NCBI RefSeq assembly: GCF_963666545.1
Contig: NZ_OY762899.1
Location: 1,736,001 to 1,800,000 of the forward strand
DNA from: an uncultured Bacteroides sp.
GTDB lineage: Bacteria > Bacteroidota > Bacteroidia > Bacteroidales > Bacteroidaceae
DNA: 64,000 nt
Reading direction: 5' to 3'
Made by a program: the position numbers and the translations under genes. The notes under the pieces are model-generated. The model had not been told where the DNA came from, ran no database searches, and worked only from the letters and a program-made list of their open reading frames with translations. Positions 63,549-64,000 of this stretch are shown one piece after another (the first letter of the stretch is position 1; the number at the start of each line of letters is the position of its first letter).

Positions 63549-64000
63549 TTAATTCCACCCGTTGTTCTGCTTATACAGATTGTTACTTGCAGTAATTTGA
63601 CTATAGGGAATTGGCAAGTATTCGTTTTTGCCTTTCGTGAAAGAAGCATCTCTGTAATATGTTCTACGGCTTTCTTCAGAACGATAATATGAATTGATAA
63701 CCTGATCGGCTATCCCCCAACGTACCAGGTCAAAGAAGCGAGAACTTTCCATACCGAACTCTAAACGTCGTTCCCAGCGTAATGCTTGTCGGGCAAAGTC
63801 TTCAGTCCAAGTACAGTTTTCACCATTCTTGTAGGTAGATATTTCTAGATTAGGGGCATAGTCAAAGATCAGACTAGTACTTGCGGCAGCTCTACTTCTC
63901 ACTTTATTAATAAGTGGCAATGCTTCTCCTGAACGATTCAATTCTATTAATGCTTCCGCTCTCATTAGTAACACATCTGCATAACGGATCACGATATGAT
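63549..64000 (-). CDS. SusD-family lipoprotein of the fructan locus, 5' part outside window
   Basis: The C-terminal 150 residues of a SusD-like protein. The frame stays open to the window edge, so the GTG at 63992 is internal. It contains the family motif IRYADVLLMRAEALIELNRSG, RRLEFGMESSRFFDLVRWG, and PIPYSQITASN near the end. It should be the levan/inulin-binding SusD that pairs with a SusC beyond the window, as BT1762/BT1763. Confidence 0.93.
   Translation of the reverse strand, partial: HIVIRYADVLLMRAEALIELNRSGEALPLINKVRSRAAASTSLIFDYAPNLEISTYKNGENCTWTEDFARQALRWERRLEFGMESSRFFDLVRWGIADQVINSYYRSEESRRTYYRDASFTKGKNEYLPIPYSQITASNNLYKQNNGWN

Overview
The window looks like a chromosomal segment of a Bacteroides species. 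It has SusC/SusD pairs in glycan-utilisation loci, lipoprotein signal peptides, AT-rich intergenic DNA and Bacteroides-type promoters (-7 box TAnnTTTG). It also carries families typical of this phylum (DUF4199, DUF6452, DUF6048, FISUMP, DUF4369-thioredoxins, DUF4960, DUF4980-GH32).

Layout. (1) 1-7.25 kb, plus strand: an outer-membrane uptake operon without glycosidases: SusC (5' end outside the window), SusD, a lipoprotein, a FISUMP lipoprotein and two thioredoxin-fold TlpA-like proteins, ended by a strong hairpin. (2) 7.4-8.5 kb: an iron-dependent lactaldehyde reductase (fucO). (3) 8.8-21.7 kb, minus strand: a complete beta-1,3-glucan (laminarin-type) locus: sensor/regulator, SusC, SusD, PKD surface glycan-binding protein, GH16 endoglucanase and GH3 beta-glucosidase. 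An intrinsic terminator sits between the binding proteins and the enzymes. (4) 22.1-22.4 kb: tRNA-Thr(TGT) and an SRP RNA gene. (5) 22.6-33.5 kb: core genes, including a GT2 glycosyltransferase, ApbE, TtcA, a TPR/PD40 protein with NfeD and FloA, a nucleoside phosphorylase, an exonuclease and MnmE. (6) 33.5-52.6 kb: an accessory island that starts at the 3' end of mnmE. It holds a DUF4143 ATPase and gene fragments; a three-gene operon (winged-helix-like protein, nucleotidyltransferase, metallophosphoesterase) flanked by a 25-bp direct repeat; a HipBA module between two paralogous SEC-C/Rho-N-like proteins; a MazG + nuclease/DUF2075-helicase/S24-peptidase pair; an AbiE-type toxin-antitoxin pair; a HAD/GNAT/VOC cluster; and a second HipBA whose toxin gene has an in-frame stop. 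(7) 52.7-56.6 kb: phosphoketolase and an NCS2 permease. (8) 56.6-64 kb, minus strand: a fructan locus in the same order as the B. thetaiotaomicron levan locus: fructokinase, MFS sugar importer, exo-GH32, endo-levanase-like GH32, DUF4960 surface protein and SusD (cut by the window end).

How it works together. The two glycan loci follow the usual division of labour: surface lipoproteins bind and cut the polymer, SusC/SusD import oligosaccharides, and further enzymes, an inner-membrane importer and a kinase finish the job. Fructokinase would deliver fructose-6-phosphate, which is a possible substrate of the phosphoketolase nearby. The accessory island is the most likely place for an undescribed system. 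The two best candidates are the direct-repeat-flanked winged-helix/nucleotidyltransferase/phosphoesterase operon and the MazG-DUF2075-S24 pair.
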